This document shows positions 1 to 8,855 of a stretch of 64,000 nucleotides of DNA, piece by piece. The DNA lies in the NCBI RefSeq assembly GCF_003626695.1, contig NZ_RBAH01000024.1, forward strand, positions 1 through 64,000, in the 5' to 3' direction. This DNA comes from Paenibacillus ginsengarvi. Lineage in GTDB: Bacteria; Bacillota; Bacilli; Paenibacillales; NBRC-103111. A program made the position numbers and the translations under genes. How positions within the stretch are numbered: the stretch's first letter is position 1; the number at the start of each line of letters is the position of its first letter. The notes beneath the pieces are model-generated. The model saw only the letters and a list, made by a program, of their open reading frames with translations. It was not told where the DNA came from and did not search any database.

Positions 1-115
1 GAAGGTATGGATAACACGCCTACCTTTTTACAATAGGAGATTTTTTTTATTTGGGCCATGAAAACACATCATAATTTAACAGATATAGTAAATACAAGAG
101 ATTGTATTTTTCATG

Positions 116-298
116 TTAACTTCTTTGTAACGCTAGTGACTCACTCACAATTATTCGTCTATATGCTAAAGGTAACAAATCTTTCACTTCAACTTTAACA
201 GGATTTCCTTTCTCATCGTTCAAGATTACCTTAATATCAGGGCAATATTTAAGGAGCATTTGCCGACAGTTCCCACATGGAGGGACTAAAGTGCAAAC
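116..298 (-). pseudogene. cdd: Cytidine deaminase, C-terminal fragment
   Basis: The minus strand has an open frame of about 60 codons ending at a stop at 116-118. It carries the cytidine deaminase zinc-site signature PCGNCRQ, followed by a typical C-terminal part (KYCPDIKVIL, DLLPLAYR). The enzyme normally has about 130 residues and deaminates cytidine or deoxycytidine in pyrimidine salvage. Here the N-terminal half, with the catalytic HAE motif, is missing. The match stops at about position 299, exactly where an IS200/IS605-like end begins, so the gene was probably cut by that element and cannot be functional. The family call rests on the zinc motif and its spacing. Confidence 0.75.
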
Positions 299-400
299 TC
301 CCCCATGCCTGAAGTCAGGGCTTCCTCAGGTCATCGAGACTCGTAACTTCGTCTCTCCTTGAAGGCACCGTCCGAGCCTGGATATTGGTATGGTTACGAT
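299..400 (-). mobile_element. Possible IS200/IS605 (TnpB-type) right-end remnant
   Basis: On the minus strand this stretch reads GGTGCCTTCAAGGAGAGACG, then a hairpin with arms CCTGA and TCAGG, then GGCATGGGG, ending at the cytidine deaminase fragment. A G-rich scaffold closing with a short imperfect hairpin immediately before target DNA is typical of the 3' end of IS605/IS1341-type elements, where the omega-RNA scaffold ends at the element boundary. No tnpA or tnpB reading frame remains; the beta-helix gene ends 130 bp away. The call is by resemblance only. Confidence 0.4.
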
Positions 401-530
401 ATCATAGGTGTTTAATTTTTAATCAAGGGAACTGGATGTATAATCGGATTTATTCAGCAAGACTTGCCCTAAAATGACCAACCTTGTTCCATCAGGCTCT
501 GACAAGACTTTTTTCCTACACTTACAATCT

Positions 531-2684
531 TTAGTGCAAGTCGACCATCGCAATACCGACGGGAACCGTCAACGAGTCGTTCACCTTCACCGGGTTCTGC
601 ACTGTATCGTCGGAGAAGCAGTCGGAGAAAAAATAATCGGTTCCCGTTCTGACGATCCAGACGAACGTATTCGTGGTGGTAGCATTATCGTTCATGCTAT
701 AAAAGACACACCCTTTGAACAGGGTCTTTGGTTTCAGCGCACCTTCCTCCTGGATGCGAATAACGTAGTCGGAAACGTCTATGTCTTTCTGGAACCGACA
801 GTTGACAAACTCGGTTAGTATATTCCGGTTCTCTGCCGCTCGATTGATCCAGATAAATTGACTGCCGGTTAATTCAAATTCCACCGCATCGAACTGTATG
901 CGTCCGGTCGTTACCAGGTTCATCCTTCCAGCCACATGGCAATGATGAAACCGGATCTCGTTGCTTGAGATGTCTTTGCCAAGCCTATGCTCCCCAGTGG
1001 GAAAACGACACCTGTCAAACAACGCCTTCTTGAACTTTTGAAAGCCTGGTATATTGACAAGCGTGTCTGCCACGGTTACCCGAGACACCCCGCCATGAAT
1101 CCTCAAATAGATTGGCTCCGACGGGTCGGGGCACGCGCAGCGATCAACGCTCAGATTGAATTGCGTCTCGCCAAATACCACGATATCGCCGGCAGCAAAA
1201 GTGCTTGAGTCGAACATCGAACGTTCCGTCACCAACGAATGGTCGAACACGCAGTCGCGAATCGTTACGGATGCGTTTGAGGTTAATTTATTGCTGCATA
1301 TGATGCCTTTGCAGGATATCCCCGATTCGCTCGTCAGTTGAACGAAGCACTGGTTCAACCGAACCGTATCATTTGCACTCGATAAGTTGACATTGATTCC
1401 GTTCTGCGATCCGAATACTGCGCAATTGCTGCATGTAACGGCAACGCTGTCGTCAGTAAAGTTATTGGATATGACGATTCCGTTAAGATTATCGAGCACG
1501 ATGCAAGAATCGAGTACAAATACCGCCGGAGTCGTGAGCTTAAGACGCGAACTGCCGGTGTTTACGACAAATCCTCTATCCGTATTGTTCTCGGCTACGC
1601 ATTGAGCGTACGTAACAGTCTCCGAATTTTCCGCCCAGAATCCGGCGTTAAATTCACCACCGCCATACTGTCTGGATGAATCGTGCCCGTAACGGGCGTA
1701 GCATTGGGAGTAAGAGACGTTGACGCAGCCGCCCTCCAAAACGAACCCGATACGGGTATAGTCTTCGGCCTTACAGCGATCAAATCTGACGTCCTGGCAG
1801 TTTCGCGCATAGATCCCATCGCCGGAACCTCCCCGTGCATGGAGAAGGATGCAAGTCTCCACACCAACAGAATGGCAATTCTCGATGCGAAGATTGGACA
1901 TGAAGCTATTGCGAAAAATACATCCACGCAAGATGATATTGGTGCTGTCCCGGATGTAACAGGCTATCGCCCCGGTAAAGGCGTCGTAGTTTCCTTTCCA
2001 CGCTTCCGGGTCCGCGCTTACGTTCCCGTCGAACGTCAGTCCTTCCAGTGTAAGTCCATCCTTTCCTGTCATCCGGATGAAGTTGTACTTACTGGATTCG
2101 GGAGAGTTGTTTTGGAGGATGGCGCCGCAGTCTGAATACCAGGGAACGTTAATGAACAAACCATAAGCCATGTAGACCCCCGCCGGAAAATAAAGCCTTT
2201 TGGACAAAGCAGCCGCGGTGTTGTCCGCATTTTGAATAGCAGCCGTATCATCGGTCGAGCCGTCTCCTTTGGTGTCGAACCAGGTTACGTTGAGATAGTC
2301 CGTTTCAATCACGCGCTTGTAGCGCCTTCCGGAAGTGGTAACAAGCACGGTTCCCGTATTATCCAGCGAAGTCGTATCGGTGTTGTCATACTTGAAATAT
2401 CCTTCCTGGCCGGGATCAACAATGAAATACAAGTCCGACGCGGATTTACCGCCGGTGTTAATGGATCGCAATTGCTCGACTGTGATCGATACGCAAGCCC
2501 CATTCCCTTTGGAACCGTTATTTAAATTGCCGTATACGGATCCCGTAACTGTGGTTTCCTGACCGAGCGCGATACCCGGTCCAAGCAGACTGGTGGCAGC
2601 CGTTGCCACCCCCGCCATGCCGATGGAGGTCAGCAATGCCCTTCGGCTGAATCGTTCGCGATTTTCCTCTTGCTTTTTTTCCAA
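531..2684 (-). CDS. Tat-exported parallel beta-helix (pectate lyase superfamily) protein
   Basis: A 717-residue protein starting at TTG (2684) with the Shine-Dalgarno GGAGGG six bases upstream. Residues 1-42 form a twin-arginine signal ([11 protein letters not shown], then a hydrophobic run ending ALGQ), so it should be exported folded. A conserved N-terminal segment (about 45-125; [14 protein letters not shown]) is followed by the Pectate_lyase_3-type opening [15 protein letters not shown] long right-handed beta-helix follows, with many short N/C/G-rich turns to about residue 690. Such proteins bind or cleave polysaccharides; I cannot assign a catalytic triad or substrate. The N-terminal segment is shared with the protein at 50378-52273. 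The gene stands alone, directly behind a broken oxidoreductase gene. Confidence 0.8.
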   Translation of the reverse strand: MEKKQEENRERFSRRALLTSIGMAGVATAATSLLGPGIALGQETTVTGSVYGNLNNGSKGNGACVSITVEQLRSINTGGKSASDLYFIVDPGQEGYFKYDNTDTTSLDNTGTVLVTTSGRRYKRVIETDYLNVTWFDTKGDGSTDDTAAIQNADNTAAALSKRLYFPAGVYMAYGLFINVPWYSDCGAILQNNSPESSKYNFIRMTGKDGLTLEGLTFDGNVSADPEAWKGNYDAFTGAIACYIRDSTNIILRGCIFRNSFMSNLRIENCHSVGVETCILLHARGGSGDGIYARNCQDVRFDRCKAEDYTRIGFVLEGGCVNVSYSQCYARYGHDSSRQYGGGEFNAGFWAENSETVTYAQCVAENNTDRGFVVNTGSSRLKLTTPAVFVLDSCIVLDNLNGIVISNNFTDDSVAVTCSNCAVFGSQNGINVNLSSANDTVRLNQCFVQLTSESGISCKGIICSNKLTSNASVTIRDCVFDHSLVTERSMFDSSTFAAGDIVVFGETQFNLSVDRCACPDPSEPIYLRIHGGVSRVTVADTLVNIPGFQKFKKALFDRCRFPTGEHRLGKDISSNEIRFHHCHVAGRMNLVTTGRIQFDAVEFELTGSQFIWINRAAENRNILTEFVNCRFQKDIDVSDYVIRIQEEGALKPKTLFKGCVFYSMNDNATTTNTFVWIVRTGTDYFFSDCFSDDTVQNPVKVNDSLTVPVGIAMVDLH

Positions 2685-2689
2685 TGTTA

Positions 2690-3712
2690 TCCCTCCATTT
2701 CCCGGCCACTGCGCAAGTAGCCATCACTCTCGTACTGGAGAACGCAATGTGTGCCGCTGACATGTTGCGCCCGGCGAACATCAGGTTATCGACATTTGCG
2801 CTAACGAGCAAACGCAGCGGGATCCCGTACATGTAAGGCGTGTACGGCTGTGAGCAAGGCTTCTCCTCTTTGGCGTCTATGCCTGACGGAGGAGGCGTAT
2901 CCATCGACCAGCCGCCGTAAGCGATTACATCTTCAAAATCGACTACCTGTTCCAAATCGTTCTGGGTGAGCACTTGTTTCCCGATAAACCGCCGCGATTC
3001 CCGTTTGCCTGGTAAAAGCGCGATGGCCGCGAAAACGAAAATCGTCTTCGGTGAACGTGCGCGCCCATGCCGGCTTGACAAACGGCATCGGCCTGCCCTC
3101 GTCCCGTGCAGTGAACAGAAGAGAGGAACCAAGCCGGTAAGAATCGCTCAGCGCGGTTGCAGCGGATTCTCCGGCCGCCTCCCGTCCGGTCGTAAACGAC
3201 GCGCCTGCCTCGTAGCCAAGCCTTCCGTCACCCGTACAGTCGGCAAATAGATCCGCTGTAATTTCAAAGAAATCTTCTGTGCTTTCCCGATTGGCGTATA
3301 CCGCTGCGATGTGGTTTCCTTCTTTTCGGACACCGACAACCGACGTATTCAGCATGACCGTCAGTAACGGTTCGTTTAAACACGTTTCGTACAAAATCAG
3401 ATCGAACATCGAAACGCTTCGCTGCGTATTGCGCATTCCAGCATTATTTCCTCGATAATCCCGCTCTCCCTCGCCTCTGTTTCGAGTTCTTTCCCGCGTG
3501 GTGAGGAGCCGGATACGTTCATGCGAATTTCCGACGAAGCATTCCGCCCAATACAGGCCAGTCTTGACACAAAATCACGTTCACTCCGTTGCGCGCCGCT
3601 GCCAGCGCGGCTGCTACTCCGGTAAGCCCCCCTCCTGCAACAAACAATTGTGTGTTCAGCACAGTTCTGTTTCGGTCTTTTTGATCCAACTACATGGTTT
3701 CCTCCGGTAATC
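2690..3712 (-). pseudogene. FAD-dependent oxidoreductase (FAD_oxidored type), degenerate
   Basis: Pieces of one flavoprotein lie in order but in different frames. The N-terminal dinucleotide-binding loop ([22 protein letters not shown]) is followed by [12 protein letters not shown] in another frame, consistent with loss of one A near 3535. A second one-base loss near 3430 precedes [19 protein letters not shown]. An internal stretch is missing between the [15 protein letters not shown] part and [10 protein letters not shown]. The C-terminal FAD contact region ([20 protein letters not shown]) is intact, but the end is cut at the beta-helix gene. Intact relatives are secreted or cytoplasmic oxidoreductases often found in polysaccharide loci. 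Several independent lesions make this a pseudogene rather than a sequencing error. Confidence 0.8.
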
Positions 3713-3866
3713 ATGTATAATTTGTGTTTCTAATTTCATAGTAGAGCAGCCGTTTTCCTTTTAAAATGTACTTTATTAATTGGAACGTATACACAATTTA
3801 ATCGGGTGCGCAAAAAAATCCGCCTGCCTCAAAACTGGAGCAAGCGGATTGTGTGTACAGCAAAAA

Positions 3867-4290
3867 CTAGAACAGCATTGGAAAGAGCACGAGCATCATG
3901 ACAAGCGACAAGAAGCCGATAATTACAGCCCCGGCGCCCAACGGACGGCTTCCTCTCACATAAGCAATCGAGCCGAGCACAATCGCTGCTGCGCTTAACG
4001 GAACCGGGTACAAGACCAACGAAGCAAGTACCAGCCCAAGTGCAACCTATCCAATGGTACCCCCATTTTCCAGGCCGTCTTCATCCGCAGCGTCTTTTCG
4101 TTCGTCAACATATCCTTGTACGGGCAGAGCAACCTCTGTTGCAAATTCACTGTCTTCCCATGAAGCCGCCGTATATTCGCGGTAGCCCTCGTCTGTTAAC
4201 TTTATAATGATCTACTTTGAAACGGTTCTCCTCATTTTCTCTGTAAACCTTGCCGTTTTGGTTCACCGCACCGAGGGAGCTTAATTCTTT
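3867..4290 (-). pseudogene. Small DUF4190-like membrane protein, degenerate
   Basis: The minus strand encodes two hydrophobic segments (ALGLVLASLVLYPVPLSAA and AVIIGFLSLVMMLVLF) separated by a glycine/arginine turn (YVRGSRPLGAG), ending at a TAG at 3867-3869. This is the layout of short Firmicutes two-helix proteins with a DUF4190-like domain. An acidic soluble part lies upstream in the same frame (DEGYREYTAASWEDSEFATE) but is separated from the helices by an in-frame TAG near 4050, and a frame change follows near 4205. The gene is therefore broken. The family name is a resemblance call. Confidence 0.5.
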
Positions 4291-4402
4291 CCCCTTATTT
4301 TACCACAAGTGTACCAAGATCCGACGGGTGCATATTCATACCATCGGGAATGTTACCAAGTTCTAGACACTGTGCAATGACACGAACTTGGTAACATACA
4401 GC

Positions 4403-4430
4403 AAAAAAGCCGCAGCATTGCGGCTTTAAA
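4403..4430 (-). terminator. Hairpin terminator
   Basis: Perfect arms AAAGCCGCA and TGCGGCTTT with a four-base loop. On the minus strand the hairpin is followed by a run of six T. It lies about 250 bp downstream of the solute-binding lipoprotein gene (stop at 4677) and could end that operon; on the plus strand the T-run is absent. Confidence 0.6.
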
Positions 4431-4676
4431 TGAAATAATGTTTTTGACTTCCGACATTATTACAGTGCCGTCTTCTGAGGTGATACACACTTGATGCCTA
4501 AACCTGAGAAGAAAATGTACAGACCATCGTCAATGACGATGGTCTCCCGGGTGCTGTTGCACAAAGGTTCACGGCTGAACCCGTACGACGATCGCTTGCT
4601 CGAAATCATATCTCAAACGGCTTCCCCCCGCGACTAGCAGGGGGAATGTGCCCGATAGGAATACGAATCATACGAA
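4431..4676. other. Gene-free spacer with two strong hairpins
   Basis: No reading frame here resembles a protein. Two inverted repeats stand out: 11-bp arms AGACCATCGTC/GACGATGGTCT with a three-base loop near 4520-4545, and TTCCCCC/GGGGGAA arms near 4621-4646. The second closes a stretch (GGCTTCCCCCCGCGACTAGC) reminiscent of IS605-type element ends, but no transposase is present. Confidence 0.3.
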
Positions 4677-5987
4677 TCATCTGTCCAGCTCCTGAATCGC
4701 CTTCGTCAGCTTCTCGTCCGCCTCCCGTAGCGCCGTATTGATGTCTTTCCCGGTCGTCACCACTTCCTGGAACGCTTTCGATACGAGTACGGCAGGGTTC
4801 GTCTCGGTCGGGAATTTGTACTTGAACGGTTGAATAACGGCCAGCTTCGGCTTTGTCATCGCGACGACGTTTTTGGACTGATATTCGGCGGAGTCTTGGC
4901 CGAACGCCTGCTGCACTTTGTCATCCTTCAATACAGACACCCTCGCGTATCGGGACAGATCGTTCTGGACTTCGTTCGACAGTAGCGTTTCGATGACTTG
5001 GAACGCCGCCTCTTTATTCGGGCTCGCATTCGTGATCGAGAAAACAAGCGAATCGACCCGCTGCCCGGTTCCCGGCGCTTTCGGATTGACCGGATAGGTG
5101 ACGACGTCCCAGTTGAAGTTTTTCACCGTTTTCAAGCTTTGCAGTGTGGCTGAATGTCCGGCAAGCATCCCCACCTCCCCTTTCAGAAACGATTGCGTCG
5201 CCTGCGTCGGAGGGTCGCTAGGCAGCAAATTCGTCGCGCCGGGAATTTTGTACAGGCCGGACCACAGCTCGAACAGTTGCTTCCACCCTTCCGTCTGTAA
5301 AGCGCCCTTCTTGCCGGCGAAATCGATAAACGGCAGGCCGGCCTGGTACGCGCCGCGGTACAGTTCCCCCGGGTACAATCCCCAGTATTGCACGCCTCCT
5401 TCGGTTCTCGTCATTTTCGCGGCGATCGTGCGCGCGTCATCCCAGGTCATGCCGTCTCTCGGGTACGGGACGCCCATTTTGTCGAACAAATCTTTGTTGT
5501 AAAACAAGGCGAACGAATTGTTGTAGATCGGAAGCCCGATCAAATAGTTCAGTCCGCTGGCCGTCTTGATCGACTCGAGAAATTCCGGACGAATCCGGTT
5601 CAAATCGAACTTTGCGCTTTTGATCACATCGTCCATATTCAGCTCGACCTTCATATCGAGCAATTGGGTCAAAGCGAGCGGATAGTCGACGCTGATGTCG
5701 GGGATTTCTTTGGTTGTAATCATATTGGCCAAAGATACTTTGGACGAATCGACCCATTGCGCCGTAATGTGCGGATACTTTTTCTTGACCGGCTCGACGA
5801 TAAAACGTTTGAACTCGTCCTCGGTAAGGTGGCGTTGGGCGATTTTGACCGTTACCGGCTTCGGGCTCTCATTCTTCGCCGGCTCCGTCTTCGCCTCCTG
5901 TGCGGATTCTTTGTTTCCGCCGCAAGCTCCGAGCAGAAACGATAAGGATAATGCTGCCGCTGTCGTATAAATCGCAGATTGTCTCAA
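4677..5987 (-). CDS. Extracellular solute-binding lipoprotein (family 1, sugar type)
   Basis: A 436-residue ABC sugar-binding lipoprotein. I place the start at TTG 5987, because GAGGTGA lies five bases upstream and the signal peptide (MRQSAIYTTAAALSLSFLLGAC) begins there; a longer frame would overlap the preceding gene. The lipobox is LGAC, so the protein should be anchored outside the membrane. The core shows the family hallmarks YNKDLFDKMGVPYPRDGMTW and the C-terminal helix repeats ending QELDR. It lies 43 bp downstream of the DUF4838 gene in one transcript under the LacI-type operators near 8.6 kb. No permease or ATPase is adjacent. It is closely related to the lipoproteins at 16507, 36405 and the pseudogene at 59410 (shared YPKDGMTWD block). 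Confidence 0.88.
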   Translation of the reverse strand: MRQSAIYTTAAALSLSFLLGACGGNKESAQEAKTEPAKNESPKPVTVKIAQRHLTEDEFKRFIVEPVKKKYPHITAQWVDSSKVSLANMITTKEIPDISVDYPLALTQLLDMKVELNMDDVIKSAKFDLNRIRPEFLESIKTASGLNYLIGLPIYNNSFALFYNKDLFDKMGVPYPRDGMTWDDARTIAAKMTRTEGGVQYWGLYPGELYRGAYQAGLPFIDFAGKKGALQTEGWKQLFELWSGLYKIPGATNLLPSDPPTQATQSFLKGEVGMLAGHSATLQSLKTVKNFNWDVVTYPVNPKAPGTGQRVDSLVFSITNASPNKEAAFQVIETLLSNEVQNDLSRYARVSVLKDDKVQQAFGQDSAEYQSKNVVAMTKPKLAVIQPFKYKFPTETNPAVLVSKAFQEVVTTGKDINTALREADEKLTKAIQELDR

Positions 5988-6030
5988 TAGGGTCACCTCA
6001 TAAACTGAATGTGGGATTTGTGGAAATCGA

Positions 6031-8550
6031 TTACTGATTGAGCTTGTAAATGGCGACGTCGTCAATGTAAACTTGTTCGCCGGGGGCGAAATTCCAAAGC
6101 GTAATAACGGCCTGGGCGTATTGCACCGTCTTCCCCCCATAGCTCGGCTTCACTTCAAAGATGTGAAGAGCGGTCGTCCATTGCCCGCTCGAATATTTCA
6201 CAGCAACCCGGTTCGATTGCGTCGCCGCTAAGGTTGCCCCACCGGAAGCTTTTAGATTGAACATCCATTGCAACGAACCTTTTGTTTGTGTCCCTCCGGG
6301 AGTGTAATAATGGAAGACGGCTCCGTATTTGCCTGGCCCGAGCGGTACGTTTTGCAGAACGGGCCCTCCTGGATTGACCCCACTGGCGAGCAGGCTATAG
6401 CCGCCGTTCCGGGATGCGGCGTTCGTCCGCTGAATAACACCGGAAGCCGTGTTTTCCACCCAGAAATACCATGGCGGAGCGGTCGTCGCCCCCGACTCAA
6501 ACGACGGATTTTGCGCCAAATTCGTCACACCTCGCGCTTGCGCGAGCAGAAGCGCGGCCATATCGGCAACGCCGGGCACTGGGCTTCCGGTCGCCAGTTG
6601 CTCCAGCCGCAGCCTGACAGCACCGCCCGGAGGTTCCGCCAGCACCCAATCGCTCAAAGCGTTGAACGCCCCGCTCGTCATGCCGGACCAGATGCCGTCC
6701 CACTCCGGCGGCTTATGGGGCTGCATCAGCACCGGATCGCTCTCGAACTGCCAGAGCAGATCTTTTTGCTTCTGAGCCCATTCCACCTTCTCCATCGCCT
6801 TGTCCAGCAGCTCCAGCGCTTGCGTCTCGTCGGCCGGCGCGGCTATCGCCGATTCGCGCGGATAACCGAGTGCTGCCGCCTCGTAATAGTCGAACGAACG
6901 AAGCAGCAGTTGGGCTCGCTTTACCTGTTGAGCCGTTCCCGCCTGGGCGACAGCTAATTCCAGCCTACTACGGCTGTCGGCGATTTCCTGCTCCGTCACC
7001 AAGTTCATGTAATCCGAATCGAGGAACGGCAAATATTCGTACCTGCCGCGCACCCCGGGGACGGATGCTTTCCATGCCTGGAACCAGTTCGACGGAAGCA
7101 CGCGCGTAGTCCAGAACTGCTCCCAATGATCGAAATATTGCTTCAAATAGGGTGCGGCCGCGGCGCCAACGGCATGCGTATACCAGTCGTCCAGCAACAC
7201 GTCGACGTTCTGATTCGGATTCCACTGGAGTTTCGCCGCTAACCACGCTTTCGGCCCTTCTCCGAAGTTCGGATACAACTCCGCAGCATGTCCGACCACA
7301 TGATGACTGTTCCCCGCTGCATAGTTGTCCTTCATCAAATGCGGATAGACGCGAGGCAGCGCATACGGCGTTCCGTACAAATAATCGTACCAGCCGATTT
7401 TGTCCGCCTTCGCCGCCCATGTAGCCATCGCAGTCGATCCACTCGCGGATAAGTCCGGATCAGCCCACGCCATCCGGTCGTCGGTGATGTACGGAATGAC
7501 ATGCGAATTCAGCGCAAAAGAAGGCGGGTCGTAGACGCTGCTGTAAGCGAGCAAGCCGAAATATTTGTCCGGTTTCGTTTGCAGCACGCCTGCCGCCACC
7601 TGATTTACCCACCCATAATAAATGTCTGACATGTCAAGCTTGCCAATCGAATTCAGTTTGTTCGGATAACTCGGGTGAGCCGGATTCGCTTCGCAAAAAT
7701 TTTTGCTGTCATTGATACCGAGCGAATAGTACATCTTATCCGGGTTCGCATCGAAATATTGATTGATCCTATAAACCGCCGCCGTGACCGTTGCGGGATT
7801 GGAGAAGCAGGGCTGCCAGTCGAACGGATGCGTAGGCACTTTGCCTCCCGGGTAATATTCGGGATGGTCCGCGAATTTCTTCGGATCGAACAGCACGTTC
7901 ATGTTGTGATGAAACGCGATGGTTTCGTGCATGCGGTTGAAGCGCGCCCACTTTTCCCGCTCCGGGGTCCACAATCCGAAAAATTGACGCGAAATTGCGG
8001 CAGGCTCCTCGCGGATCGCTGTTCGCGGAACAGTGACTTGCGTCCGCGCCGGCACGTCTTCTCCGTCGGGACCGGGAAGTAGCCAACGGACGCCGACATA
8101 ACGCTCGAGAAAATCGTATACGCCGAATTCTGTTCCTGTCGGCGTCGGACCGACAATCGCAACGGTATGACCGTAAGGGCGAATCACGAAGCCGTCCCCG
8201 TTCATCCCCGATAGCTCGGTGCTGGCATTCGGATCCCCGCCCGTACCAATGTAGCCGACGAAGATGCGGACGTAGCCGTGTTGCGATGCGCTCAGGTCGG
8301 CTTCGGTCATAACCGGCAGCCTCGCTCCCGTCGACTTGTAAACATAGTCGGTCAGCGTCCCCGCCGCGGCGACCGTACCCGAATCGGCACCGGTCGCGAT
8401 GAGGACGACCGCCTTCGCCTCGCCGTTTTTCACGATGTCGAGCGGTACGCCCGACGAAGCCTCACCATTGCTGGCGGCATAAACGAGCATACCCGCTCCG
8501 AGCATTATGACCAAACAAACCGCAATCGTGTGTTTGACCTTGCGTCTCAT
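6031..8550 (-). CDS. DUF4838 domain protein, secreted, with C-terminal carbohydrate-binding-like module
   Basis: An 839-residue protein starting at ATG 8550, preceded by AAGGAGG with six-base spacing. Residues 1-28 are a signal peptide (KVKHTIAVCLVIMLGAGML). Residues 40-150 resemble the alpha-glucuronidase N-terminal fold (AGTLTDYVYKSTGARLPV, FGVYDFLERYVGVRWLLPG). A DUF4838 core spans about 190-470 (FHHNMNVLFDPKKF, WQPCFSNPATV). The last 150 residues form a CBM4/9-like beta-sandwich (NLAQNPSFESG ... YIDDVAIYKLNQ). DUF4838 proteins are found in polysaccharide utilisation loci and are presumed glycoside hydrolases; the substrate is unknown. It heads the operon with the SBP lipoprotein at 4677 and is divergent from its probable repressor. 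Confidence 0.85.
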   Translation of the reverse strand: MRRKVKHTIAVCLVIMLGAGMLVYAASNGEASSGVPLDIVKNGEAKAVVLIATGADSGTVAAAGTLTDYVYKSTGARLPVMTEADLSASQHGYVRIFVGYIGTGGDPNASTELSGMNGDGFVIRPYGHTVAIVGPTPTGTEFGVYDFLERYVGVRWLLPGPDGEDVPARTQVTVPRTAIREEPAAISRQFFGLWTPEREKWARFNRMHETIAFHHNMNVLFDPKKFADHPEYYPGGKVPTHPFDWQPCFSNPATVTAAVYRINQYFDANPDKMYYSLGINDSKNFCEANPAHPSYPNKLNSIGKLDMSDIYYGWVNQVAAGVLQTKPDKYFGLLAYSSVYDPPSFALNSHVIPYITDDRMAWADPDLSASGSTAMATWAAKADKIGWYDYLYGTPYALPRVYPHLMKDNYAAGNSHHVVGHAAELYPNFGEGPKAWLAAKLQWNPNQNVDVLLDDWYTHAVGAAAAPYLKQYFDHWEQFWTTRVLPSNWFQAWKASVPGVRGRYEYLPFLDSDYMNLVTEQEIADSRSRLELAVAQAGTAQQVKRAQLLLRSFDYYEAAALGYPRESAIAAPADETQALELLDKAMEKVEWAQKQKDLLWQFESDPVLMQPHKPPEWDGIWSGMTSGAFNALSDWVLAEPPGGAVRLRLEQLATGSPVPGVADMAALLLAQARGVTNLAQNPSFESGATTAPPWYFWVENTASGVIQRTNAASRNGGYSLLASGVNPGGPVLQNVPLGPGKYGAVFHYYTPGGTQTKGSLQWMFNLKASGGATLAATQSNRVAVKYSSGQWTTALHIFEVKPSYGGKTVQYAQAVITLWNFAPGEQVYIDDVAIYKLNQ

Positions 8551-8606
8551 TGCAATCCTCCTTAGCAATAGATAAATGAGCGTTTACAATTCTTTTATTA
8601 AAGTAA

Positions 8607-8655
8607 TGAAACCGGTTCCAAAAAGAATTATATTAAACGTTTACAATTTTGACAA
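8607..8655 (-). promoter_or_regulatory. Sigma-A promoter with two LacI-type operators, for the DUF4838 operon
   Basis: Minus-strand -35 TTGTCA (8655-8650), 17-base spacer, -10 TATAAT (8632-8627). The spacer contains the LacI-family palindrome TTGTAAACGTTTAA (8633-8646), and the predicted start region contains TGAAACCGGTTCCA (8607-8620), a second CG-centred palindrome that also resembles a catabolite-response element. Binding at either would block the promoter. The divergent LacI gene is the obvious regulator. Confidence 0.7.
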
Positions 8656-8683
8656 TACCATTTTTTGAAAATATTGATTTTAC

Positions 8684-8734
8684 TTGTATTTGAATAGGTA
8701 ATTTTAATATAATACATTTATCGTAAACGTTTCC
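8684..8734 (+). promoter_or_regulatory. Promoter and operator of the lacI-family gene
   Basis: Plus-strand TTGTAT (8684-8689), 18-base spacer, TATAAT (8708-8713), followed at the expected start site by TCGTAAACGTTTCC (8721-8734). This shares the AAACGTTT core with the site at 8635, which suggests autoregulation by the adjacent LacI-type protein. The -35 element is weak. Confidence 0.55.
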
Positions 8735-8855
8735 TATTTGATCCCTGTATCACATGCTTGAGCCAGTTATATGCTGCTTGCGACGCTAGACGTTTTATAT
8801 TCATTTGTATGTTATACTTATTCCGACGACGATAGGTAAAGGGAGTCGATTCTCC

